This document shows, piece by piece, positions 8,366 through 18,476 of a DNA stretch of 64,000 bases. The first letter of the stretch is position 1. Each line of letters begins with the position of its first letter. This stretch comes from Bacteroides sp. Lineage in GTDB: Bacteria > Bacillota > Clostridia > Oscillospirales > Acutalibacteraceae. A program made the position numbers and the translations under genes. The stretch is from contig JAMPEQ010000005.1 of assembly GCA_023665085.1 (NCBI GenBank), forward strand, positions 62,001-126,000. The letters are read 5' to 3'. Under the pieces are notes generated by a model. The model did no database searches. It saw nothing but the letters and a program-made list of their open reading frames with translations, and was not told the DNA's origin.

Positions 8366-9175
8366 TTACTGTCTGCTCCTGTATTTTTTTAATTCCTGAG
8401 CCATTAAAATGCCCTGTTTTTCATTTTTTACATCATGAAGGCGAATAATATCAACTCCGTCAATAATTGCAACTGTGTCAGCAGCAATGTTGCCGTATAT
8501 CCTTTCCTTAGGATTATCCTGATGACTGCCTGCACCTATAACACGCTTGCGTGATGTGCCGAGCAGAAGAGGAAAATCAGCAAGCTTATAATCGGCAACG
8601 GAAGTAAGAAGCATCATGTTTTCATCATAATTCTTACCAAAACCGATACCCATATCAAGACAAAGCTGTGACCTTTTAACACCAAATGAAATACAGTCAT
8701 TTACTGATTTTTCAAAAAAATTCTTAACATCAGCAGGTGAACCGCTGCCATTATGCATTAAAATCCAGCCACAACGGCTTTTTTTGACGATTTTCGCCAT
8801 TTTTTCGGTAATTACTCCGCTTACATCGTTAATTATATCTGCACCCTTTTCAAGAGCTTTCTCGGCAACCATGGGATAATATGTATCTACAGACAAAGGC
8901 ACGGATAATTTACCATTCAATTTTTTAAGAACAGGCTCTAGTCTTTTCCATTCCTCTTCATCACTGACAGGAATATGGTCAGGTCTGGTAGACTGTGCAC
9001 CGATATCAATTATATCTGCTCCCTGTGCTTCAAGCTCAAGGGCACAATCTACAGCCTTGTCAGCATCAAAATGATCTCCGCCGTCACTGAACGAATCAGG
9101 TGTAACATTGACAATGCCCATTATAAGCACCTTTTTACCGTATTCAATTTGCCTATCTCTGCAATTCCAAATCAT
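8366..9175 (-). CDS. folP: Dihydropteroate synthase
   Basis: Condenses 6-hydroxymethyl-dihydropterin pyrophosphate with p-aminobenzoate; target of sulfonamides. 269 aa TIM barrel. Motifs IMGIVNVTPDSFSDGG, DIIDIGAQSTRPDH, PLSVDTY, DIINDVSG, DMGIGFGK and LLGTSRKRVIG are all intact. The ATG follows an AAGG site 11 bp after folE. No separate pabAB genes are in the window. Confidence 0.97.
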   Translation of the reverse strand: MIWNCRDRQIEYGKKVLIMGIVNVTPDSFSDGGDHFDADKAVDCALELEAQGADIIDIGAQSTRPDHIPVSDEEEWKRLEPVLKKLNGKLSVPLSVDTYYPMVAEKALEKGADIINDVSGVITEKMAKIVKKSRCGWILMHNGSGSPADVKNFFEKSVNDCISFGVKRSQLCLDMGIGFGKNYDENMMLLTSVADYKLADFPLLLGTSRKRVIGAGSHQDNPKERIYGNIAADTVAIIDGVDIIRLHDVKNEKQGILMAQELKKYRSRQ

Positions 9176-9186
9176 ATAAATTAACC

Positions 9187-9744
9187 TTATTTATCAAGAA
9201 GAGCAAGAACTTCAGCTCTTGATCTGGCATCTGTACGCATTATTCCTCGAAGAGCAGAGGTCTGTGTTTTTGCGCCTGATGCTTTTGCACCACGGATTGA
9301 CATGCACATATGCTCTGCCTCAATAATAACCGCAACACCCTTAGGACTCAAATTATCATTAAGAAAATCAGCAATATCGTGAGTAAGTCTTTCCTGCACC
9401 TGCGGTTTTTTTGCAAAATTATCAACAATTCTGGCAAGCTTTGAAAGACCGATTATTTTTTTGTTGCTTGGTATATACGCAATATGAGCCTTGCCCACGA
9501 AGGGAAGAAGATGATGTTCACACATAGATGAAAACGGAATATCACGTACTATTACCATTTCATCTGTTGATTCTTCATCAAAAAATTTTAAATGCTTTTT
9601 AGGATCTTCCTGCAGTCCTGCAAAAATTTCCTCATACATATTTGCAACACGTTTAGGTGTTTCAACAAGTCCCGATCTGTCAGGATCTTCACCCACTGCA
9701 ATCAGAATTTCCCTTACAGCAGACATAATTCTTTCTTTATCCAT
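9187..9744 (-). CDS. folE: GTP cyclohydrolase I
   Basis: Forms 7,8-dihydroneopterin triphosphate from GTP, the first step of folate synthesis. 185 aa from the ATG at 9744, which lies 8 nt after GAGGG; a GTG at 9753 and an ATG at 9750 are in frame but too close to that site. Zinc and catalytic motifs [30 protein letters not shown] and [11 protein letters not shown] are present. First fol gene, directly after the LCP-like gene. No tetrahydrofolate riboswitch was recognised before the operon. Confidence 0.95.
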   Translation of the reverse strand: MDKERIMSAVREILIAVGEDPDRSGLVETPKRVANMYEEIFAGLQEDPKKHLKFFDEESTDEMVIVRDIPFSSMCEHHLLPFVGKAHIAYIPSNKKIIGLSKLARIVDNFAKKPQVQERLTHDIADFLNDNLSPKGVAVIIEAEHMCMSIRGAKASGAKTQTSALRGIMRTDARSRAEVLALLDK

Positions 9745-9756
9745 TTTCATCACCCT

Positions 9757-10674
9757 CTACTTTACAAAGTAGCCTTTTATATTTTTTATTCCTTTGCCTG
9801 TCAGTTCATTCTCGCTGTATTCAGGATCTGCACTGTATATTTTTATTTCTGTTTTTTCATTTGACATCACCATGAGAGCATCATCTGCCATTGAAAAGGT
9901 TCTGACAGATATATTTGTATCAGCGTTAGTTACAAATTTTGTAAACAGCTTTTCACCGTTAAGATAATTTTCTTCATTATTATGTTGGAGCATGGAATTT
10001 AGTATTAAATCATTTGCACGTGAAAAATTATTTGTATCAAGATAATATCTTATCATATTAATAAAAATATTGCCTTTAATATTTTGCTGACCTGCCTTAA
10101 CTCTGACGGAATAAGACACCTTATCATCATTATTTCTGTACTTAATATCATCAAGCACAAGATAACTTACATCACCCATTTCGTCATATAATTCTGCAAA
10201 AGCAGAGGAGGTCATATCAATATAATAATCAAATGATACATTAAAAAGTGTTTCAACTGCAATCTTTACATTTTCCGCACCTGCTTTTGAATATATATCA
10301 GCAAGCGTATTTCCGTCATAAACAGTATTGGACTTAAGTATTGAGCATTTATATGCAGTGTTGTCAAGGTCAGCCTGAATAAGAGCAGTAAAAAGAAGAT
10401 TATCTTCATTATTTAACATGACAACATAATTTTTCTTTCCTGCAATCTCGGGAAGCTGAACTTCTTTTTCATTATATTCCTGAGATATTTCCAAATTTTC
10501 AGGCTTAAAAAATTTTTTAACACTGAAATCATTTTTTACACCGAGAAAAATCATAAATACTATGGTAAAAACAACTATAAATACAAGAGCAAAAATGAGT
10601 ATTTTTTGTTCCTTTGATTTTTTCTTGTTATTTTTTGAAAAATATATATCTCCTCGGTTTTTGAAAAGTCTCAT
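9757..10674 (-). CDS. LCP-like membrane protein, probably catalytically degenerate
   Basis: 305 aa. Basic cytoplasmic N-terminus, one transmembrane segment (IFALVFIVVFTIVFMIFLG, about 27-45), then an extracellular domain. The stretch LADIYSKAGAENVKIAVETL followed by FNVSFDYYIDMTSSAFAELY matches the middle of LytR-CpsA-Psr domains. However, the usual N-terminal DSRGD/RSD motif and the later arginine motif (RxxxxxR) are absent, so it may bind rather than transfer polyprenyl-linked polymers. It lies 12 bp ahead of folE in the same direction, an odd partner for folate genes. ATG behind AGAGGTG. Confidence 0.6.
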   Translation of the reverse strand: MRLFKNRGDIYFSKNNKKKSKEQKILIFALVFIVVFTIVFMIFLGVKNDFSVKKFFKPENLEISQEYNEKEVQLPEIAGKKNYVVMLNNEDNLLFTALIQADLDNTAYKCSILKSNTVYDGNTLADIYSKAGAENVKIAVETLFNVSFDYYIDMTSSAFAELYDEMGDVSYLVLDDIKYRNNDDKVSYSVRVKAGQQNIKGNIFINMIRYYLDTNNFSRANDLILNSMLQHNNEENYLNGEKLFTKFVTNADTNISVRTFSMADDALMVMSNEKTEIKIYSADPEYSENELTGKGIKNIKGYFVK

Positions 10675-11030
10675 ACTTCACCTCTGTGCATTTAGATATA
10701 TGTTAAATTATACAGTATAATATTTTTTTTTCAATATTTTATTTGTTAAAAAATATATAAATATGTTTTTGCCTTATCCCTTATAGTATATATACACTAT
10801 ATTTATTATAATATATATAAATATTTAAAATTATTATTTTTTTAATCATTTATATTGACAAATTTGACAATCTCTGTTACTCTTTATTTTGGGTGTAAGT
10901 GACCTATTTTGTTTTTCAACATCAACATTAAAAATTGTTGATAGTTAAAAAAGTTTAGTGATGAATTTATTTTATTAAAAATTGAATACAACTGATTAAT
11001 ATAAAAGATGATAAAATGAAGGAGGAAAAG
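10675..11030 (+). promoter_or_regulatory. AT-rich dnaA upstream region with candidate promoter
   Basis: The 356-bp gap between the divergent LCP-like gene and dnaA is extremely AT-rich (long TATATA runs at 10780-10850). TTGACA occurs at 10855-10860 with TACTCT 17 bp later (10878-10883), a plausible dnaA promoter. I found no perfect TTATCCACA DnaA boxes here; the unwinding element appears to lie downstream of dnaA instead. Confidence 0.45.
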
Positions 11031-12404
11031 ATGGAAACATATAATGAAATATGGCTTGCGGTGCTTGAATATTTTAAACCGCCTCACATTACAGAAACAG
11101 CGTATAATCTTTGGATAAAAAATATTGAATTTGTTGGCTTTGATGGAAAAACTGTTACTGTTAATTTTGAAAGAAAACTTAATCACGATATTTTTATTAC
11201 ACAATATAAGGATGCATTTTGCAGAACCTTTAAAGAGGTTATAGGCTTTGATGTAGAAATTTCTTGTCTTTGTGACGAACCTCTTGATGAAAAAGAAAGC
11301 AGTAAGGGTGACAGCCAGCTTAAACTTCCTTATCAGGAAAAGCATTTAGAAGATTATAAAAACGAACAGTTTACATTTGAAAACTTTATTGTAGGGCCAA
11401 GCAACAGATTTGCATATGCTGCAGCAAAGGCAGTAGCATCAGATCCTGCGGGAATGAAAAAGGAATCTACATTCAGCAACTACAATCCATTATTTATTTA
11501 TGGTAATTCGGGACTTGGTAAAACACACATACTTAACGCAATCTGCAATGAAATAAAGAACAAATTTCCCGAAATGAACATTTTATATGTTAAGGCAGAG
11601 CAGTTTACAAACGAATTTTTACAATCTCTTCAATACAAAACGACTGATGAATTTCATAACAAATACAGAGATAAAAATATTGATGTATTTTTGGTTGACG
11701 ATATTCAGTTTATTGCAGGCAAGGATTCAACAGTTGAGGAATTTTTCCACACATTTGATAATTTTGTTTATTCAGGCAAGCAGGTGGTGCTTACATCAGA
11801 CCGTCCGCCGAGAGATATTCAGTCTATTACAGACAGGCTTCGTTCAAGATTTGAAGACGGACTTATTGCAGACGTACAGGAACCTGAGCTTGAAACAAAA
11901 TGTGAAATTATAAAGCGCAAGGCAATGCTTCTTAACTTTAAAATTGAAGATGATGTTGTAGAATTTATTGCAAAAAATATAAAAACAAACATAAGACAGC
12001 TTGAAGGTGTAACCAAAAAACTTTATGCACTTTGTGATATAAATAATCACAAGCCTACAATAGCACTGGCAAAAAGCGTAATTAAAATCGTTGTAGATGA
12101 TACACAGCAGCCTCTTCCCATCACTATTCAAAAAATAGTTGAAGAGGTAAGCAGAACAACGGGCGTCACTACAGAAGATATTTACAGTAAAAGACAAAAA
12201 TCAAATATTTCTCACGCAAGGCAGATTACTTTTTATGTAATAAGAAAAGTAACAAACATGAGCCTTGAAGAAATAGGCGAGGAATTTAACAAGCACCATT
12301 CAACTGTTATGTACAGCATCAGCCAGATAGAAGAAGAAATCAAGCAGAATTCAAAGCTTTCACGTCAGATTAATGACATGATAAACAACATAAAAAACAA
12401 TTGA
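11031..12404 (+). CDS. dnaA: Chromosomal replication initiator DnaA
   Basis: AAA+ ATPase that binds DnaA boxes and opens oriC. 457 aa from the ATG at 11031; AAGGAGG lies 6 nt before it, whereas the ATG at 11016 precedes that site. Domain I is at about 1-80; Walker A GNSGLGKTH at about 158-166; Walker B VFLVDDIQF; sensor region TSDRPPRDI; and domain IV DnaA signature HARQITFYVIRKV with NKHHSTVMYS. It starts the plus-strand origin block. Confidence 0.98.
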   Translation: METYNEIWLAVLEYFKPPHITETAYNLWIKNIEFVGFDGKTVTVNFERKLNHDIFITQYKDAFCRTFKEVIGFDVEISCLCDEPLDEKESSKGDSQLKLPYQEKHLEDYKNEQFTFENFIVGPSNRFAYAAAKAVASDPAGMKKESTFSNYNPLFIYGNSGLGKTHILNAICNEIKNKFPEMNILYVKAEQFTNEFLQSLQYKTTDEFHNKYRDKNIDVFLVDDIQFIAGKDSTVEEFFHTFDNFVYSGKQVVLTSDRPPRDIQSITDRLRSRFEDGLIADVQEPELETKCEIIKRKAMLLNFKIEDDVVEFIAKNIKTNIRQLEGVTKKLYALCDINNHKPTIALAKSVIKIVVDDTQQPLPITIQKIVEEVSRTTGVTTEDIYSKRQKSNISHARQITFYVIRKVTNMSLEEIGEEFNKHHSTVMYSISQIEEEIKQNSKLSRQINDMINNIKNN

Positions 12405-12627
12405 TTTTTTCCACACTTTTTTAGTTTTCAACAGTTAAAGAATTATTAAGCTTGTTAAAAGAAAAAAATCTTTAACATTGTGCACATTTTTTTAACAATT
12501 AAAAAATAAAAACTTAGTTATCAAATTTGGCTTAATTTGGTAGGTTTTGAGAGTTTTTAACAATTTTAACACCCTCTACTACTAATACTATAAGCTGATA
12601 TATATGATAGACGGAGGATAGAAAAAA
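12405..12627. other. oriC: oriC unwinding region with DnaA-trio element
   Basis: Gap between dnaA and dnaN. Seen: weak DnaA-box-like 9-mers TTTTCCACA (12407-12415), TTTTCAACA (12425-12433) and TTGTGCACA (12478-12486), many TTTTTAAC runs, then ACCCTC (12571-12576) followed by CTACTACTAATACTA (12576-12590) and an AT-rich tract. The bottom strand of the last part reads 3'-GAT-GAT-GAT-TAT-GAT, the DnaA-trio pattern described for B. subtilis, where a GC-rich CCCTC patch also separates boxes and trios. DnaA should load onto one strand here and melt it. The call is inference from this resemblance. Confidence 0.75.
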
Positions 12628-13740
12628 ATGAAATTTACTTGCAATACCAGAGAATTAAGCGAAGCATGCTCAAATGTAATGAGAGCAGTAAGCACTAAGG
12701 TAACAATTCCTACTATCGAAGGTATTTTGATTGAATGCGGATCAAATACACTCAGCCTTACAGGATATGATTTTGAATTCGGTATCAATACAACTCTTGA
12801 AGCAAATGTAACAGAGCCGGGTGCTATTGTTATTAAAGCAAAGGTAATAAGTGATATTATAAGAAAACTTCCTGACGGAAACGTAACCTTTGATATAAGC
12901 GGAACATCTGTTTCAATTATCAGTGGTGCTGCACAGTATAATATTATGGGTATTGATGCAGACGATTATCCTGAACTTCCGTCTGTTGCAGGAGGATATC
13001 CTCTGTTTCTAAATCAAAGTGTACTTGCAAATATGATAAGCCAGACAATATTTGCCGTTGCAGATAATGAATCATCAAAGCCTGTTCACACAGGACTTAA
13101 ATTTGAGCTTACATTAAATCAGCTGAGATTAATAGGTGTTGACGGTTTCAGACTTGCAGTAAGAACAGAGACAGTAAAATATGACGGTGAGGATATAAGC
13201 TTTATTGTACCTAAAAAAACAATAAGAGAGCTTATAAAATTCTTATCACCTGATACTGAAAGCAATGTATCTGTAAGTGTAGGAAAAAGACATATTGTTT
13301 TTGAAGTAGATAATTACAGTATTATAAGCCGTCTTCTTGAGGGTGAATTTCTTGATTATAACGCTTCAATTCCAAAGAATGCGTCTACAACAGTTTTGAT
13401 AAATACAAATGATGCAATAAGCTGTATAGAAAGAACACTTCCTGTAATTGAAAATGACAAAAAGAATCCTATACGCTGTCTTTTTGATGGTGATGAAATG
13501 AGAATATCAACAGTTTCAAGCCTTGGAAGAGTAGTGGATTATACACATGCAAACACAAGCGGTGACAGAGTTGAAATAGGATTTAACTCAAAATTCCTGC
13601 TTGATGCATTGAAGAGTGCAGATACAGACCAAATAAGAATTGAGCTTAACAGTGCAATATCACCTGCAAAGGTTATGCCTGTTAATGATGAATCATTTTT
13701 ATTTTTAGTATTACCAATGAGGCTTAAAAATGAGAATTAA
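12628..13740 (+). CDS. dnaN: DNA polymerase III subunit beta (sliding clamp)
   Basis: Ring-shaped processivity clamp of the replicase. 370 aa, three clamp domains, starting MKFTCNTRELSEACSNVMRAVS with typical segments GTSVSIISGAAQYNIMGIDA, VDGFRLAVRT and the C-terminal FLVLPMRL. Start behind ACGGAGGATAG. It overlaps the yaaA start by 11 bp, so the genes are translationally coupled. Confidence 0.97.
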   Translation: MKFTCNTRELSEACSNVMRAVSTKVTIPTIEGILIECGSNTLSLTGYDFEFGINTTLEANVTEPGAIVIKAKVISDIIRKLPDGNVTFDISGTSVSIISGAAQYNIMGIDADDYPELPSVAGGYPLFLNQSVLANMISQTIFAVADNESSKPVHTGLKFELTLNQLRLIGVDGFRLAVRTETVKYDGEDISFIVPKKTIRELIKFLSPDTESNVSVSVGKRHIVFEVDNYSIISRLLEGEFLDYNASIPKNASTTVLINTNDAISCIERTLPVIENDKKNPIRCLFDGDEMRISTVSSLGRVVDYTHANTSGDRVEIGFNSKFLLDALKSADTDQIRIELNSAISPAKVMPVNDESFLFLVLPMRLKNEN

Positions 13741-13978
13741 AGTTACAAAGGCAGAAAGAAAAAGTGAAGATGTAATTATCACCACTGATTTTATAAGACT
13801 TGATTCTCTTCTTAAATTTAAAGGTATTGCTATGACCGGCGGTGAAGCAAAATCATTTATACAGGATGGGATTGTTAAGGTTGACGGTGAAGTGTGCACT
13901 GCAAGGGGAAAAAAAATAAGAAAAGGAAATACAGTTTCTGTTTTCAGTGTAGATTATCATATAAAAAATGAAGATTAA
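13730..13978 (+). CDS. yaaA: S4-domain RNA-binding protein YaaA
   Basis: 82 aa. A single S4-like RNA-binding fold: FIRLDSLLKFKGIAMTGGEA, then KSFIQDGIVKVDGEVCTARG and KKIRKGNTVSVF. Genes of this type lie between dnaN and recF in many Firmicutes (B. subtilis yaaA) and are linked to ribosome assembly. It overlaps dnaN at its start and recF at its end. Confidence 0.92.
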   Translation: MRIKVTKAERKSEDVIITTDFIRLDSLLKFKGIAMTGGEAKSFIQDGIVKVDGEVCTARGKKIRKGNTVSVFSVDYHIKNED

Positions 13979-15056
13979 TTCAATAGAAATAGAAAATTTC
14001 AGAAATATTGAAAAGCTCAGCCTTGATTTTAGTGATGTAAATATAATATATGGTGAAAATGCACAAGGTAAAACAAATCTTGTTGAGGCAATATATTTAT
14101 TTACAGGAAGCAAAAGTTTCAGAGGAGTTAAGGACAAAGAGCTTATTCAGTTCGGCAAAGATTATTCAAGACTTAAAATAGATTTTGAAAATAAAAACAG
14201 AGAGCAGAATGCAGAATTAATTATAAAAAACAGAAGGGCTGCAAAGCTAAATGAAATTGCAAAAAAATCAGCATCTTCACTTGGTGAAGAGTTAAAAGCA
14301 GTTATTTTTTCTCCTGTTCATTTGTCAATGGTTAAGGATGGTCCTCTCGAAAGACGTAAATTTATTGACAATGCTCTTTGTCAGCTTAAGTCGAATTACA
14401 GAAATGTATTAAAAGAATATAACCGCTGTCTTGCCCAAAGAAATATGCTGTTAAAGGATATTTCAAAATGTGCTGATTTATCGAATATGCTTTATATATG
14501 GGATAAAAATCTTGCAGTAAGCGGTGCAAAAATAATTTATCAAAGGCAAAAGTATATTGAATATCTTTTACCATATGCAAGAGATGTGTTTGACGGTCTT
14601 TCACGGGGAAGAGAACAAATTGATTTGTGTATGAAGGGTGCTTTTGAATATAAAGATATGGAAATTGCAGATATACAAAAGCATTTGATATTTGCCCTTG
14701 ATAATAACCGAGGAAATGATATATTAAATCACATTACAACTATAGGTCCGCACAGGGATGACATGGAAATTCTTATAAACGGAAGAAGTGCAAGAAATTT
14801 TGGCTCACAAGGTCAGCAGCGTTCATGTGTTTTGGCGCTTAAACTTGCAGAGGCAAGTCTTTTAAGAGAGATGACAGAAGATGAACCTCTTGCTCTGCTG
14901 GATGATGTAATGAGTGAGCTTGATATATCAAGGCAGGATTATATATTAAATCACATAAAAAACTGGCAGGTATTTATAACTTGCTGTGATGCAAATACTG
15001 TGCTGAGATTAAAAAAAGGAAAAACCTTTCATATAGAAAACGGAGGGTTGATATAA
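13968..15056 (+). CDS. recF: DNA replication and repair protein RecF
   Basis: ABC-type ATPase that helps load RecA at gaps. 362 aa. Walker A GENAQGKTNLVEAIY near the N-terminus, signature motif FGSQGQQRSCVLALKLAEA, and Walker B PLALLDDVMSELD. It overlaps yaaA by 11 bp and its TAA shares bases with the next ATG (TAATG). Confidence 0.97.
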   Translation: MKINSIEIENFRNIEKLSLDFSDVNIIYGENAQGKTNLVEAIYLFTGSKSFRGVKDKELIQFGKDYSRLKIDFENKNREQNAELIIKNRRAAKLNEIAKKSASSLGEELKAVIFSPVHLSMVKDGPLERRKFIDNALCQLKSNYRNVLKEYNRCLAQRNMLLKDISKCADLSNMLYIWDKNLAVSGAKIIYQRQKYIEYLLPYARDVFDGLSRGREQIDLCMKGAFEYKDMEIADIQKHLIFALDNNRGNDILNHITTIGPHRDDMEILINGRSARNFGSQGQQRSCVLALKLAEASLLREMTEDEPLALLDDVMSELDISRQDYILNHIKNWQVFITCCDANTVLRLKKGKTFHIENGGLI

Positions 15057-15298
15057 TGTATCTTTATCTCGGCGGTGACACAGTTATAAAAACAAAAGAT
15101 ATTTTGGGCATTTTTGATATGGATACATCAACTGTAAACAAAGCTACAAGAGATTATCTTTCAAATGCCGAAAAAAACAAAAAAGTTATTTATGTCAACT
15201 ACGAGCTGCCAAAAAGTTTTGTAGTGTGCAGGGATAAAATTTATGTCTGCCCTTTTAATACAATAACACTGTTAAAAAGGTGCAGGCAAGCAGAATAA
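15056..15298 (+). CDS. remB: Extracellular matrix regulator RemB
   Basis: 80 aa. Starts MYLYLGGDTVIKTKDILGIF, then VIYVNYELPKSFVVCRDKIY, the RemB/YaaB (DUF370) pattern. B. subtilis remB also lies between recF and gyrB and affects biofilm matrix gene expression. It is translationally coupled to recF. Confidence 0.93.
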   Translation: MYLYLGGDTVIKTKDILGIFDMDTSTVNKATRDYLSNAEKNKKVIYVNYELPKSFVVCRDKIYVCPFNTITLLKRCRQAE

Positions 15299-15326
15299 AA
15301 AGAAAGATTTTCACATTTCTTATTAA

Positions 15327-17330
<2,004 letters not shown>

Positions 17331-17339
17331 GGTTTAAGT

Positions 17340-18434
17340 ATGGGTAAAATTAAATTTTCAATGTCCGCACAGGACTACTATTACGGATATAAATTTAAGC
17401 TTAAAGCAACTAAATTTAAAAGCAATATATGGTGGATCGTTTTGCTGGCGGATATTATTCTGGCAGTGTCAGTAATTGTCTTCAAGCTGTGGTCAATATC
17501 TTTTTTGGCAGGAATGTTGCTGATTTTTTCAATTTTTATGATTGCTATGCCTACAAAAAAGATGTGCATGAGCGAATATAATGCCTCACCTTTTAATAAC
17601 AAGTGCAAAAGCATTATGTTTGATGAAAGCTTTATCAGTTTTATTTCAGCTTTTGAAAAAATTACAATGAGCTGGCAGGATATATGTGCTTACAGCATAA
17701 ATGACAGATACATAATAATTCTTCCCCTTGCAAGCAGTGAGCTTTATGTAATCAACAAAGAAGAAATTACTGAATGTAAGCATGAGATTGAAACTATTGC
17801 GGATTTGCTAAATACAAAAAGCAGAAAAATTAACATATCAAACAGTATTCCCAAAAGTGAAAAGGCTTTGGTTCAGAATGAAGAGGCTGAAGAAAAGGCA
17901 GATGTATTTCCTTTCAGCATTAACAGTGCAGTTGATTTTGATGACAGTGTTAAAAATCAGAAGCTCAGCTTTAAACGAAACAGAACAATGCCTTTGTTCT
18001 ATATTTTAATACTTGTTCAGCTTGCTTTCGGTGTATACGATTATATTACACATAAAGATGCACAGCTGCTTATAATTACAGCAGCATTTACAGCTTTTAC
18101 TTTAGTGACTATGCTTTTTTTCTATTTTGTACTGACACGAAGAAATGCAAAAAAGGTTGCTAAGGCAGACAAATTCAGCTTTTTGCAAAGAAAAATATGC
18201 TTTGAAAAGAATTTTATTGAAATAATAACCGATTCTGATGAAAAAAATATAAAAATCAACAAGATTATTCCTTATGACTACATACAGAGTGTTATTGAGA
18301 GTGAAGAATATTTTTCAATTTTTGCAAGCTCTGAAAAACAGCTTCTTGTGCCGAAAAGATATCTTAACGGCAGTCAGATTTCGGAAATAACACAGAAATT
18401 AAAAGATAAATGTTTTTACAGCAAGATAAAATAA
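17340..18434 (+). CDS. Hypothetical membrane protein with two YcxB-like halves
   Basis: 364 aa. Two transmembrane pairs (about 28-70 and 220-262) are each followed by a soluble segment of the YcxB-like type: ISFISAFEKITMSWQDICAY with IIILPLASSELYVI, and again NKIIPYDYIQSVIESEEYFS with IFASSEKQLLVPKRYL. A charged linker joins the halves, so it looks like an internal duplication. Function unknown. It lies between gyrB (9 bp) and gyrA (42 bp) in the same direction, where gyrB and gyrA are usually neighbours. Confidence 0.7.
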   Translation: MGKIKFSMSAQDYYYGYKFKLKATKFKSNIWWIVLLADIILAVSVIVFKLWSISFLAGMLLIFSIFMIAMPTKKMCMSEYNASPFNNKCKSIMFDESFISFISAFEKITMSWQDICAYSINDRYIIILPLASSELYVINKEEITECKHEIETIADLLNTKSRKINISNSIPKSEKALVQNEEAEEKADVFPFSINSAVDFDDSVKNQKLSFKRNRTMPLFYILILVQLAFGVYDYITHKDAQLLIITAAFTAFTLVTMLFFYFVLTRRNAKKVAKADKFSFLQRKICFEKNFIEIITDSDEKNIKINKIIPYDYIQSVIESEEYFSIFASSEKQLLVPKRYLNGSQISEITQKLKDKCFYSKIK

Positions 18435-18476
18435 ATCGCAGAAAACCAAAATTTCAAGAGAGGTTGAGAAAAAATA

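Noticed and set aside
9745-9756. Tetrahydrofolate riboswitch before folE
   Set aside because: Only 12 bp separate folE from the upstream gene, and no THF-type motif is seen before the operon.
10675-11030. Classical DnaA-box cluster upstream of dnaA
   Set aside because: No TTATCCACA or one-mismatch cluster was found by eye on either strand; only AT-rich tracts and a possible promoter.
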